Assembly (NCBI GenBank): GCA_018333395.1
Contig: JAGXSQ010000032.1
Span: forward strand, 1 to 11,343
Length of the DNA: 11,343 bases
Direction of reading: 5' to 3'
Origin: Dethiobacter sp.
Lineage (GTDB): Bacteria; Bacillota_D; Dethiobacteria; Dethiobacterales; Dethiobacteraceae
The notes beneath the pieces are model-generated. The model saw nothing but the letters and a program-made list of their open reading frames with translations. It did not search any database and was not told where the DNA came from. This document shows, in pieces, positions 1 through 6,869 of the stretch. The position numbers were made by a program, and so were the translations under genes. The first letter of the stretch is position 1; the number at the start of each line of letters is the position of its first letter.

Positions 1-127
1 CGGCCCAGCGCCGCTCCAGCATGAGCGGCAGCCGGTGGATCACCACATTCAGAAAGCTGCCGATCAACAGGCCCAGCACGGCGGCCAAGGCGATGCCCAA
101 CGGGCCAGTGAGGGTGTCCAGTGGCAT
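1..127 (-). CDS. pilD: Prepilin peptidase (type IV leader peptidase), N-terminal fragment
   Basis: Reading the minus strand from the ATG at 127-125 gives 42 codons that run off the left edge. The peptide has a hydrophobic first segment (residues about 8-22) leading into GSFLNVVIHRLP and then a charged LERRW. This is the usual start of A24-family prepilin peptidases, which cleave and N-methylate type IV pilins and type II secretion pseudopilins at the inner membrane. Only the first membrane segment and the beginning of the cytoplasmic methyltransferase-like region are present, so the catalytic aspartates cannot be checked. No good Shine-Dalgarno sequence precedes the ATG. The gene is divergent from the KilA-N gene. 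The family call is fairly sure; the symbol pilD rather than a type II secretion paralogue (gspO) is inferred. Confidence 0.8.
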   Translation of the reverse strand, partial: MPLDTLTGPLGIALAAVLGLLIGSFLNVVIHRLPLMLERRWA

Positions 128-310
128 GGTGCGATGGTGGAGTGGTGGAGGTGTGGGGAGTGTAAACGGGGGTGGTGTGTCACAGGGCAGTTGATTAATG
201 ATAAAGTCACACGAGCAGAACGGCGCCTTCTGGGTGTCGTGCGCAGTTTGATAACTCTTTGATTTAATTATTTAAGCCGGTTTGTTTGAGGCTCATCGAA
301 CGGATTCAGG
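128..310. promoter_or_regulatory. Divergent intergenic region with a weak promoter candidate
   Basis: This gap separates the divergent prepilin peptidase and KilA-N genes, so promoters for both should lie here. The right half is A+T-rich compared with its surroundings. A possible plus-strand promoter is TTGATA (248-253), 17 bases, then TTTAAG (271-276); the -10 is poor. TATTTA at 269-274 is a better -10 but leaves only 15 bases. The KilA-N ATG is preceded by GGATTCAGG, where GGAT at about 302-305 is the only plausible weak ribosome site. No operator-like repeat or RNA gene was seen. Confidence 0.25.
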
Positions 311-1156
311 ATGAAGAATCGCATCATCAACGTCAAAGGTACAGAGGTTACGATCGCCACCCGGAACGAGCACGACTACCTTTCGCTGACTGATATGGTG
401 AGGAACTTCGACGGCGGCAGCGCCCTGATTGAGCAATGGCTCAAGAACAAGGACACCGTGCTGTTCTTGGGCGTGTGGGAGCAACTCAACAACCCAGGGT
501 TTAATTCCATCGAATTCGAGGGAATTAAAAACGAGGCTGGGCGCAACAGCTTCTTCCTGTCGGTTAAAAAATGGATCGAGGGCACCGCCGCCATCGGCCT
601 GCATGCCAAGGCTGGACGGTATGGCGGAACCTATGCCCACAAGGACATCGCTTTCGAGTTCGGCTCTTGGCTCAGCCCGGAGTTCAAGCTCTACCTCATC
701 AAGGAGTTCCAGCGCCTCAAGGATGAAGAATCCCGCACCACTTCCTTGGAGTGGAGTTTTCAGCGTACCTTGGCGAAGGTCAATTACAAGATTCACACCG
801 ATGCCATCAAGGAGCGGCTGATCCCGCCGCTACTCACGCCGAAACAGACTGGCATCATCTACGCCAGCGAGGCCGACTTGCTCAATGTTGCCCTGTTCGG
901 CATCACGGCGGCCCAGTGGCGACAAGTCAATGCAGACCAGAGCGGCAACATGCGGGATGCGGCCACACTGGAGCAACTGGTGGTGTTGTCAAACCTCGAA
1001 AGCATCAATGCGGTGCTGATTCACCAAGGGCTGGCCGCTCCAGAGCGGCTGGCGCAGTTGAACGCCATCGCCATCAGGCAGATGCGTTCGCTGGTTGGCC
1101 TCAATGAAATCAAGCAACTGAGTGGCCCCAAGGCCGGTGAAAGGCGTAGTCGGTGA
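311..1156 (+). CDS. KilA-N domain-containing protein
   Basis: A 281-residue protein with a KilA-N domain at residues about 23-137. Visible landmarks are YLSLTDMVRNFDGG near the start, FFLSVKKWIEGT (81-92), and the characteristic block GRYGGTYAHKDIAFEFGSWL (102-121) followed by SPEFKLYLIKEFQRLK. KilA-N is a DNA-binding fold common in phages, large DNA viruses and bacterial mobile elements; full-length bacterial members of about this size have no settled function. The C-terminal half (about 140-281) is helical-looking with no motif I recognise and ends in a basic GERRSR tail. No phage gene, integrase or partner gene lies beside it. Its last bases overlap the glycerate kinase remnant, whose GTG is at 1153. 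The start is supported because the domain begins within the first 25 residues, although the ribosome site is weak. A transcriptional or nucleoid role is plausible but not shown. Confidence 0.85.
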   Translation: MKNRIINVKGTEVTIATRNEHDYLSLTDMVRNFDGGSALIEQWLKNKDTVLFLGVWEQLNNPGFNSIEFEGIKNEAGRNSFFLSVKKWIEGTAAIGLHAKAGRYGGTYAHKDIAFEFGSWLSPEFKLYLIKEFQRLKDEESRTTSLEWSFQRTLAKVNYKIHTDAIKERLIPPLLTPKQTGIIYASEADLLNVALFGITAAQWRQVNADQSGNMRDAATLEQLVVLSNLESINAVLIHQGLAAPERLAQLNAIAIRQMRSLVGLNEIKQLSGPKAGERRSR

Positions 1157-1270
1157 CTGAATTCGCTTTGACTGCCACCGCCCCCCTGCTACGCCAGCTC
1201 TTTGCCGCCGCCGTGGCCGCTGCGCAACCGGCGCTGTGCCTGCCGCCGCGATGGCGCAGGCGGTCGAGGC
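1153..1270 (+). pseudogene. Glycerate kinase (TtuD/GckA type) remnant, 5' end only, frameshifted
   Basis: Starting at GTG 1153-1155 the frame reads to a segment LLRQLFAAAVAAAQPALCLP, the typical N-terminus of MOFRL/TtuD-type glycerate 2-kinases. After CLPP the frame goes bad, giving an Arg-rich tail and a stop at about 1312. A different frame then carries AMAQAVEADF from about 1248, which matches the next conserved stretch of the family (the alanine-rich GKAxAAMAQAVEA region). The piece between, normally a glycine-rich GAGKA nucleotide-binding loop of about 20 residues, is missing, and the join falls in GCCGCC repeats that could have promoted deletion. Nothing recognisable continues past about 1270, so nearly all of the kinase is gone. 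Glycerate kinase works directly after hydroxypyruvate reductase, whose gene lies tail to tail here, so this is probably the remains of a former neighbour. Recognition rests on short motifs. Confidence 0.55.
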
Positions 1271-1304
1271 GGACTTTGCCGACAGCCCTCCAGTGCGCTT
1301 CGAC

Positions 1305-2297
1305 TTACACCTGATTGCAGGCCTGAATCGATTTGATTGGAGTCAAAATTTCTCCTTTTTCATGAAAGGCGATCAAGTTGTCCGCCGCCAGCAGCGCCAT
1401 GGCAAGCCGGGTGCCCCGGGTGGCGCTGGCGATGTGCGGCGTGAGCACCACGTTGGTGAGCGCCAGCAGCTCGGGCCGCACCTGCGGCTCGCCCTCGTAC
1501 ACATCCAAGCCGGCGGCGGCAAGCTGGCCGCTTTGCAGCGCCTGCGCCAGCGCCAGCTCATCGACGATGCCGCCGCGCGCCAAGTTGACCAAGGTGGCGC
1601 TGGGCTTCATCTGCGCCAGCTCGGCCGCCCCGATGGTGTGGTGGTTGGCCGGGGTGTAGGGCAGCACCAGCAGCAGGTGGTCGGCCTGGCGCAGCAGCTC
1701 GGCTTTGCTGACGCAGCGGGCGGCGCAGGCGCGCTCGGTGGCGGCGTCGAGCGGGCTGCGGTTGTGGTAAATCACCTGCATGGAAAAACCGTGCGCGGCG
1801 CGGCGCGCAATGGCTTGCCCGATGCGCCCCATGCCCAAAATACCCAGCGTGCTGTGGTGCACCTCGGCCCCCAGCAGCATGTCGGCGGCCCATTTTTTCC
1901 AGCGCCCATCGCGCAGGTAGCGTTCGCCCTCGGTGATGCGCCGCGCCGTGGCCAGCAACAGCGCGAGGCCGAAGTCGGCGGTGCTCTCGGTCAGCACATC
2001 GGGGGTGTTGCTGGCTTGCACGCCGTGGCGCGCCAGCGCCTCGAGGTCGAGGTTGTTGTAGCCGACCGCCATGTTGGCGACCACGCGCAGATCGGGGCAA
2101 GCGGCCAGCACGCTGGCGTCGATGCGGTCGCCCTGCGTGGCCAGCACGCCCCACTGGCCTTGCAGGCGCTCGATCAGCTCGGCCGGGCTCCAAACCGCAT
2201 CCTGCGGGTTGTCGCGCAGCTCGAAGTGCTGGCCTAGGCGCTGCAGCACCTCGGGGAACAATCGGCGTGTGATCAGCACGCCGGGCCGTTGAGTCAC
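1305..2297 (-). CDS. Glyoxylate/hydroxypyruvate reductase, D-2-hydroxyacid dehydrogenase family (GhrB-like)
   Basis: A cytoplasmic NAD(P)H-dependent D-2-hydroxyacid dehydrogenase of 330 residues with the GTG start chosen here. The Rossmann motif GMGRIG is at 155-160. The catalytic set is complete: Arg241 in NLARGG, Glu270 in YEGEP and His288 in TPHIASAT. Family members reduce glyoxylate to glycolate and hydroxypyruvate to D-glycerate. The frame extends up to an ATG at 2330, but that ATG has no ribosome site, whereas GTG 2297 follows CAGGT at suitable spacing and yields MTQRPGVLITRR, close to the family's usual N-terminus. The last residues (about KGEILTPIKSIQACNQV) look unlike the usual proline-rich ending, and the stop codon lies just past the glycerate kinase remnant, so the tail may have been altered by the same rearrangement. 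Base composition is much more G+C-rich than the Bug gene upstream. The family is secure; the exact substrate is inferred. Confidence 0.88.
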   Translation of the reverse strand: MTQRPGVLITRRLFPEVLQRLGQHFELRDNPQDAVWSPAELIERLQGQWGVLATQGDRIDASVLAACPDLRVVANMAVGYNNLDLEALARHGVQASNTPDVLTESTADFGLALLLATARRITEGERYLRDGRWKKWAADMLLGAEVHHSTLGILGMGRIGQAIARRAAHGFSMQVIYHNRSPLDAATERACAARCVSKAELLRQADHLLLVLPYTPANHHTIGAAELAQMKPSATLVNLARGGIVDELALAQALQSGQLAAAGLDVYEGEPQVRPELLALTNVVLTPHIASATRGTRLAMALLAADNLIAFHEKGEILTPIKSIQACNQV

Positions 2298-2330
2298 CTT
2301 TTGACCTGAATAGTTTGCTTCAGTTGGCAT

Positions 2331-2374
2331 GAAAAAATCAATGAAGAGTTGTGAATCAATTAGCTACCATAAAT
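2331..2374. other. A+T-rich composition boundary between the Bug gene and the reductase gene
   Basis: This 44-base gap is strongly A+T-rich. It marks a sharp step: the counted row at 1501 has 43 G+C of 60, and the row at 2401 has 25 of 60. It may be the edge of acquired DNA. No inverted repeats, target-site duplication or tRNA end could be recognised, and no good promoter for the reductase was found. Confidence 0.4.
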
Positions 2375-3328
2375 TTAATCCCCTACAATATTTCTGGTTT
2401 CAATGATTTGCTTCCACCGACTGAATTCAGATTGTTGAAATGTAGCGAACTCTTCAGGAGTGCTTAGCACGATTTCCAAGCCTTGTTGGGTAAGTCTGGA
2501 GTGCATTTCTGGATTTCTAAGTGTAGCGGATAGAAGTTCATGCATACGACGCCTTGCCTCAGCTGGAATCCCTCTCGGGCTGGCAAATCCTTGCCAAGAA
2601 TAAGAAGTAAAGTTAACACCTTGTTCCATTAACGTGGGCACCTGGGGTAGCGCAGATGATCTTGTGGCGCTACTGATAACCAAAGGACGAAGCCGGCCGG
2701 ACTGTATATGAGGCATGACAGCGTTGATGCTCATGAAAAGAGCATTAACTTCTCCGCCCAATACAGCAGTCACGGCTGGCGCACCGCCTCGATAAGGGAT
2801 ATGAATGCCAGTAGTACGAGTTTCCTGCCAGAAAAGCTCTGCGGTTAGGTGGTCGCTACTACCATTACCCGCAGAAGCAAAAGATGCCCTGCCTGGATTA
2901 GCCCGCTTCCAACTGATGAAATCGTAAAGATTTCGATGTGGAGAAGCTGTAGGTACAACTAGGACCTTCGCCGCCCGAACAACAAGAGAAATCGGCTCGA
3001 GATCCCGAACGGCATCATAGTGAACTCTCATCAGGTGTGGCGCAGTCACAAATGGAGCCATGCCAGAAACCATGAAAGTGTAACCATCTGCAGGTGAGCG
3101 TGCTACAAATGCGGCGGCAAGAGTGCCGCTGGCGCCCGTCCGATTGTCAACAATAATTCTATGCCCAAGAGACTCACCAGCATGTGTGCTGACAGCTCGG
3201 GCCAGAAGATCACTTGTCCCCCCAGCAGGGAAAGGTACCACAATTGTGATGGGTTTTGTTGGCCATGCCATAGCCGTTGATGCTGCTATTGCAGATACTA
3301 AGCCAAAAAGAAATTTGCGGATAATCAT
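2375..3328 (-). CDS. Bug/TctC-family periplasmic solute-binding protein
   Basis: A 317-residue exported binding protein of the Bug family (tripartite tricarboxylate transporter receptors), which bind carboxylates and related small molecules in the periplasm. The start at 3328 is chosen because AAGGAG lies 6 bases upstream and because it gives a clean signal peptide: MIIRKFLFGLVSAIAASTAMA, with likely cleavage after Ala21 before WPTKP. The mature N-terminus has the family blocks ITIVVPFPAGGTSDLLAR (28-44) and VDNRTGASGTLAA (60-72), followed by SPADGYT. A longer frame up to 3361 exists but would put a hydrophilic stretch before the signal peptide. No TctA or TctB permease gene is present, which is common for Bug proteins in Burkholderiales. 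It is the last gene of the acquired-looking block and is notably A+T-rich. The ligand is unknown. Confidence 0.9.
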   Translation of the reverse strand: MIIRKFLFGLVSAIAASTAMAWPTKPITIVVPFPAGGTSDLLARAVSTHAGESLGHRIIVDNRTGASGTLAAAFVARSPADGYTFMVSGMAPFVTAPHLMRVHYDAVRDLEPISLVVRAAKVLVVPTASPHRNLYDFISWKRANPGRASFASAGNGSSDHLTAELFWQETRTTGIHIPYRGGAPAVTAVLGGEVNALFMSINAVMPHIQSGRLRPLVISSATRSSALPQVPTLMEQGVNFTSYSWQGFASPRGIPAEARRRMHELLSATLRNPEMHSRLTQQGLEIVLSTPEEFATFQQSEFSRWKQIIETRNIVGD

Positions 3329-3393
3329 CAGTGTCTCCTTGATGTGGTTGAGCCGAGGCAAAGGGTGGTGAGAAATTTGAATCTGCGTGTTGT

Positions 3394-4071
3394 TTACTGC
3401 GGCGTTGGGTCGCAGCCCAGTGACTTTAGGCGTGCGTCAACCCAAGAAGTGTCATGCACTCCAGCAGCAATGTTTGCCATTGTTATTTGTTCTTGTTTTA
3501 GTTTCTCGAGTGCCGCTTGTAATACTTGATCTGCATCGTCGATTTTGATGCATAAAAATCCATCAAAATCACCAATAATAAGGTCGCCTGGATGAATCAC
3601 CATGCCATCAATGGCAATCGGCACATTGATTTCTCCTGGGCCGTCCTTGTATGGGCCGCGGTGCGTCACGCCTGCAGCATAGACTGGTAAGCTGCTGGCT
3701 GCAATATCTTTTGCATCTCGGATTGCGCCATTCAGCACAATACCACCAATTTTGCGGGTAATTGCATAATTTAACATTATCTCGCCAAAAAGTGAATTGG
3801 TTAGATCGCCGCCAGCATCTACTACGATAATATCCCCGGGTGCAGCCATGTCCAGTGCCTTATGGATCATTAGGTTATCGCCGGGGCGCGTCTTCACTGT
3901 TAAGGCAGGGCCTGCAAGGCGGCCGCTTTTGTGCATAGGCCGAAGCCTAGGTCCACCAGATGTGATTCGCATCATGCAGTCGCTCACATTGGCAACCGGA
4001 ATATCAAAGAAGGCTCGAATGAGTTTATCGCTCACTTGGCGGGGGCGATGGTGGATTTGAAAACCAATCAT
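3394..4071 (-). CDS. RraA-fold aldolase, 4-hydroxy-4-methyl-2-oxoglutarate aldolase-like
   Basis: A 225-residue cytoplasmic protein of the RraA/HMG-aldolase fold (older annotations: demethylmenaquinone methyltransferase-like). Landmarks are NVSDCMMR (28-35), the Gly-rich GDIIVVDAGG (79-88), GEIMLNYAI (96-104), and GGIVLNGAIRDAKDI (109-123). Active family aldolases use an acidic residue 20 positions ahead of an Arg-Asp pair; here Glu97 precedes Arg118-Asp119 by exactly that spacing, with Glu in place of the more usual Asp. This supports a metal-dependent class II pyruvate aldolase (or oxaloacetate decarboxylase) rather than an RNase E inhibitor, and the protein is longer than E. coli RraA (about 160 residues). 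Likely substrates are 4-hydroxy-2-oxo acids. The start at 4071 has AAAGGA about 9 bases upstream. It lies 98 bases after the hydroxy-acid oxidase gene and 65 before the Bug gene. A+T-rich composition suggests transfer. Confidence 0.85.
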   Translation of the reverse strand: MIGFQIHHRPRQVSDKLIRAFFDIPVANVSDCMMRITSGGPRLRPMHKSGRLAGPALTVKTRPGDNLMIHKALDMAAPGDIIVVDAGGDLTNSLFGEIMLNYAITRKIGGIVLNGAIRDAKDIAASSLPVYAAGVTHRGPYKDGPGEINVPIAIDGMVIHPGDLIIGDFDGFLCIKIDDADQVLQAALEKLKQEQITMANIAAGVHDTSWVDARLKSLGCDPTPQ

Positions 4072-4135
4072 GTTATTAATCCTTTGATATAGAGCAGTGG
4101 GGTTGAAGGGAGCTGTTTCAGAAAAATACCGAGCT

Positions 4136-4158
4136 GTTGATGGTCTTGCGACATCAAC
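4136..4158 (-). other. Intercistronic hairpin with GNRA-type loop
   Basis: On the minus strand the sequence forms GTTGATGTC, loop GCAA, then GACCATCAAC. That is nine pairs with a single bulged C and a GNRA tetraloop. It sits 11 bases after the oxidase stop codon, in the 98-base gap before the aldolase gene. No T-run follows directly (TTTTT comes about 10 bases later), so it does not look like a standard terminator. It may protect or separate the two messages. Confidence 0.45.
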
Positions 4159-4169
4159 TCAAGACTCCA

Positions 4170-5483
4170 TCATGGTAAATCTTTACTGTCTCCTCCAAGG
4201 AGAAAACTTGCATCCAGTTCGCTTAAGTGATTGATGCCTAACATTGCCATATCACGCGATACTTCATCACGTAGTAGTGAAATACCTTTGCGCACACCGA
4301 CCGAACCACCAACTGCACTTGCGTAGTTAAAAGGTCGGCCCAGAAAGACGAACTTTGCCCCGAGCGCTAGTGCCTTAAGTACGTCAGTACCACGTCTGAG
4401 ACCGCTATCGATCATTACCGGAACCTCGGAGCAGGAACGTACGATTCGGGGTAGAACATGTAGCGGTGCCACTGTGCCATCTAGTTGGCGACCGCCGTGG
4501 TTTGAAACAATGATGCCGTCAACACCGGAGTCCACCGCCAGTCGCGCATCGCGAAAATCTAGGATGCCTTTGATCACCATTTGGCCTGGCCACTGTTTGC
4601 GAAGCATACGTAAATGGCTCCAATTTAGGTGGCCACGATCAGAGAAATCCCGTGATACGTTGGGCGACATGATTGGTGCACCCCGGTGTGCAAAATTATT
4701 TTCAAAGTGTGGCATACCGTGGAGAGCGATCGTTTTAAGGAATGTGCCAAACAGCCAACGTGGGTGTGTGAGCCCCTGCCAAGCGAGAGAGAGGCTCGGA
4801 CGCATCGGGGTAGAAAATCCAGCTCTGATGTTATGCTCACGGTTGGCGGCAATCGAAGCGTCTACTGTGATGACAAGGGTACGGTATCCTGCAACCTTGA
4901 CACGCTCTACGAGTGCCAGGATATTTTTTTCGTCGCCAGGTAGGTATGCTTGGAACCAAGCGTTTGGGTTGACCTTTATCACTTCCTCCATCCGTATCAG
5001 TGAGGAGCCACTCATGATCATTGGGATATTTTCACGTTCAGCTGCCTGAGCTAAGACGATATCGCCGCGGTAAGCTGATAAAGCGCAAATTCCCATCGGG
5101 GCGATGCCGAAAGGTGCAGAATACTGCATTCCTAACACGGATGTTGAAGTGGTGCGCTTGGATATGTCGATCAAAACCCTTGGAAGGAACTCGTATCTCT
5201 CGAATGAGGTGGCGTTCGCTCGCAGCGTGTGGTTTCGTTCTACTCCACCAGAAATATAGGCGTAAATTGGCTTTGGAAGGTGCTGTTTAGCAGCCTTATC
5301 AAAATCATCTAAGCAAAGAATGTGCTCAAGGCCAGATGGCATTTTTTTAATAACGTCAGAATGTGGTTTTGTATTATTGGCCTGTCTAGGCAAAGTGGCT
5401 ACTTCGCTGATTGAGTGGTTCTGTTTTTTCATTGATGATGGCAATTTGTGAATAGTGCAATGTGATGCGGAAGGTTCATGCAT
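4170..5483 (-). CDS. FMN-dependent 2-hydroxy-acid oxidase/dehydrogenase (LldD/glycolate oxidase family)
   Basis: A flavoprotein that oxidises an L-2-hydroxy acid to the 2-oxo acid. The TIM-barrel family active site is intact: Tyr74/Tyr76 in PIYAYISGG, Tyr180 in WFQAYLPGD, Asp208 in TVDAS, Lys305 in VIKGILD, His329 and Arg332 in SNHGGRQLDG, and the FMN-phosphate stretch DSGLRRGTDVLKALALGA (359-376). The segment after Asp208 (SIAANREHN) departs from the usual TPxxGxRExD, so substrate preference cannot be transferred from lactate, glycolate or mandelate enzymes. At 437 residues it is about 50 longer than most relatives; the surplus is a polar, unstructured-looking N-terminus with no signal peptide. 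Internal ATGs at 5432 and 5342 would give 420 and 390 residues, the latter matching the family, but none of the three has a clear ribosome site. It sits 94 bases after dctM, and from here leftward the composition becomes A+T-richer. The family is secure, the start is not. Confidence 0.88.
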   Translation of the reverse strand: MHEPSASHCTIHKLPSSMKKQNHSISEVATLPRQANNTKPHSDVIKKMPSGLEHILCLDDFDKAAKQHLPKPIYAYISGGVERNHTLRANATSFERYEFLPRVLIDISKRTTSTSVLGMQYSAPFGIAPMGICALSAYRGDIVLAQAAERENIPMIMSGSSLIRMEEVIKVNPNAWFQAYLPGDEKNILALVERVKVAGYRTLVITVDASIAANREHNIRAGFSTPMRPSLSLAWQGLTHPRWLFGTFLKTIALHGMPHFENNFAHRGAPIMSPNVSRDFSDRGHLNWSHLRMLRKQWPGQMVIKGILDFRDARLAVDSGVDGIIVSNHGGRQLDGTVAPLHVLPRIVRSCSEVPVMIDSGLRRGTDVLKALALGAKFVFLGRPFNYASAVGGSVGVRKGISLLRDEVSRDMAMLGINHLSELDASFLLGGDSKDLP

Positions 5484-5577
5484 TCAAAATTATTCAAGTG
5501 TAGGAATTTCGTGCTCGTGTTTCATTTGCGTTACAGAGTTTTGATCAATAGCAGTAGATGGTGTTGCATCTAAAATC

Positions 5578-6855
5578 TTATCGCATTAACAGAGTGGGTA
5601 GAAACAGAACCAGTTCTGGCAGAAAGGTGACTGTAAGAAGAGTCGCGAGCAGCGCGAGCAGGAATGGCCATATCTCGCGTACGAAATCCAAGATATTTAC
5701 CTTGAGGAGGTTGCATACCACAAACATCACGATTCCGAATGGCGGTGTCACTAGACCGATCATTAGGTTCAAGACAACCACCACACCCATGTGAACTGGG
5801 TCTAGGCCGAGTGCAGCAAATACCGGCACTAGTACAGGGACCACGATGATCAGAAGCGCAGTAGCATCAAGGAACATGCCGAGCACCAGCAGAATTGCGT
5901 TGAGGAGTAGAAGGAACACAATCTCGTTGTCGCCGATCAATGCCAGCATTTGCACCACATCTTGGCCCACTTGCTCGCGCGCTAGCAACCAGCTGAACGG
6001 GGAGGCGGCGGCAATCACAAGCATGATCACGCCTGTTTGGACGCTTGTTTCCAGCAGGACTTTGGGTAGGTCCGCAACTCTCAGGCTGCGGTAAAACATC
6101 GTCGTCAGGACTATGGCGTAAAGGACTGCCACCGCTCCAGCTTCAGTTGGAGTGAATACTCCTGAAAGAATGCCGCCGATTATGATCACCAACATCATCA
6201 GTGGTGGCCCTGAAGTGCGCAGCGCCCCTAAGATCCTACTCAAGTTAGGCTGCTCTCCGCGTGGTAAATTACGTCGGCGAGCAATCACATTTACTGCGAT
6301 CATGAGAAAAACTCCCATCATGATGCCAGGTACGACACCTGCCAAGAACAGCTGTCCAATGGAGGTTCCTGCAATTGATCCGTAAATGATGAAGGGAATG
6401 CTGGGTGGGATCATAGGCGCAATTGCTGCAGACGCGGCGGTAAGGGAGGCAGCAAACCGGGGACTGTAGCCGGACTTCAGCATAACAGGCACCAAGATCT
6501 TACAATCAGACACCGCGTCGGCGATTGCTGAGCCGGTCATGCCTCCCATCATCATGCTGTTTACAACGTTGACCTGTGCCAGCCCGCCTCGAAGGTGCCC
6601 CACCAGTGCTAGGGCTAGGTTGCTCAGTTTTTGTGTCAAGCCACCACTGATCATTAGGTTGCCAGCCAGCAGGAAGAACGGGATCGCCATCAGGGGAAAG
6701 CTGTCCGCGCCGGTCAGAATGCGTTGTGGAAGCACCATCAGAGGCACGTTGCCTAGGAAGAGGAAGGCGGCCGCTGCGCTTAACACCATGGCGAAGGCGA
6801 CGGGCATGCCGATTGCGAACAGCAGAAGGCTGCTTACCAGTAGAATGGTGACCAT
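5578..6855 (-). CDS. dctM: TRAP transporter large permease subunit
   Basis: A 425-residue, very hydrophobic membrane protein with about a dozen membrane segments. It is the DctM subunit that carries out sodium-coupled import in tripartite ATP-independent periplasmic transporters. Landmarks are FFLLAGNLM (60-68), MGGMTGSAIADAVSD (103-117), PPSIPFIIYGS (150-160), GVFTPTEAGAVAVLYA (232-247) and a late LVTPPFGI block. The length is normal for the family. GAGGAA lies about 9 bases before the ATG, and only 14 bases separate it from the dctQ stop, so the two are surely co-transcribed. It works with DctQ in the inner membrane and with the DctP binding protein. It is a separate subunit, not a DctQM fusion. 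The substrate is probably an organic acid of the pathway encoded around it. Confidence 0.95.
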   Translation of the reverse strand: MVTILLVSSLLLFAIGMPVAFAMVLSAAAAFLFLGNVPLMVLPQRILTGADSFPLMAIPFFLLAGNLMISGGLTQKLSNLALALVGHLRGGLAQVNVVNSMMMGGMTGSAIADAVSDCKILVPVMLKSGYSPRFAASLTAASAAIAPMIPPSIPFIIYGSIAGTSIGQLFLAGVVPGIMMGVFLMIAVNVIARRRNLPRGEQPNLSRILGALRTSGPPLMMLVIIIGGILSGVFTPTEAGAVAVLYAIVLTTMFYRSLRVADLPKVLLETSVQTGVIMLVIAAASPFSWLLAREQVGQDVVQMLALIGDNEIVFLLLLNAILLVLGMFLDATALLIIVVPVLVPVFAALGLDPVHMGVVVVLNLMIGLVTPPFGIVMFVVCNLLKVNILDFVREIWPFLLALLATLLTVTFLPELVLFLPTLLMR

Positions 6856-6869
6856 GTTGCTGCGTTTCC

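Noticed and set aside
293..796. Minus-strand frame of 167 codons opposite the KilA-N gene
   Set aside because: It lies wholly antisense to a recognisable domain and has no motif of its own.
1236..2237. Long plus-strand open frame of 333 codons
   Set aside because: It is the antisense of the hydroxyacid dehydrogenase gene, with low-complexity Gly/Ala/Gln/Arg composition typical of shadow frames in G+C-rich DNA. Only its first few residues matter, as part of the kinase remnant.
2331..2374. Attachment site or insertion-sequence end at the composition step
   Set aside because: No terminal inverted repeats, direct target duplication or tRNA fragment could be found.
4474..5049. Plus-strand frame of 191 codons opposite the hydroxy-acid oxidase
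   Set aside because: The other strand carries a complete conserved active site, and this frame shows no family features.
5555..5572. TAGATG/CATCTA inverted repeat after dctM as a terminator
   Set aside because: The stem has only six A+T-rich pairs and no T-run follows on the minus strand.
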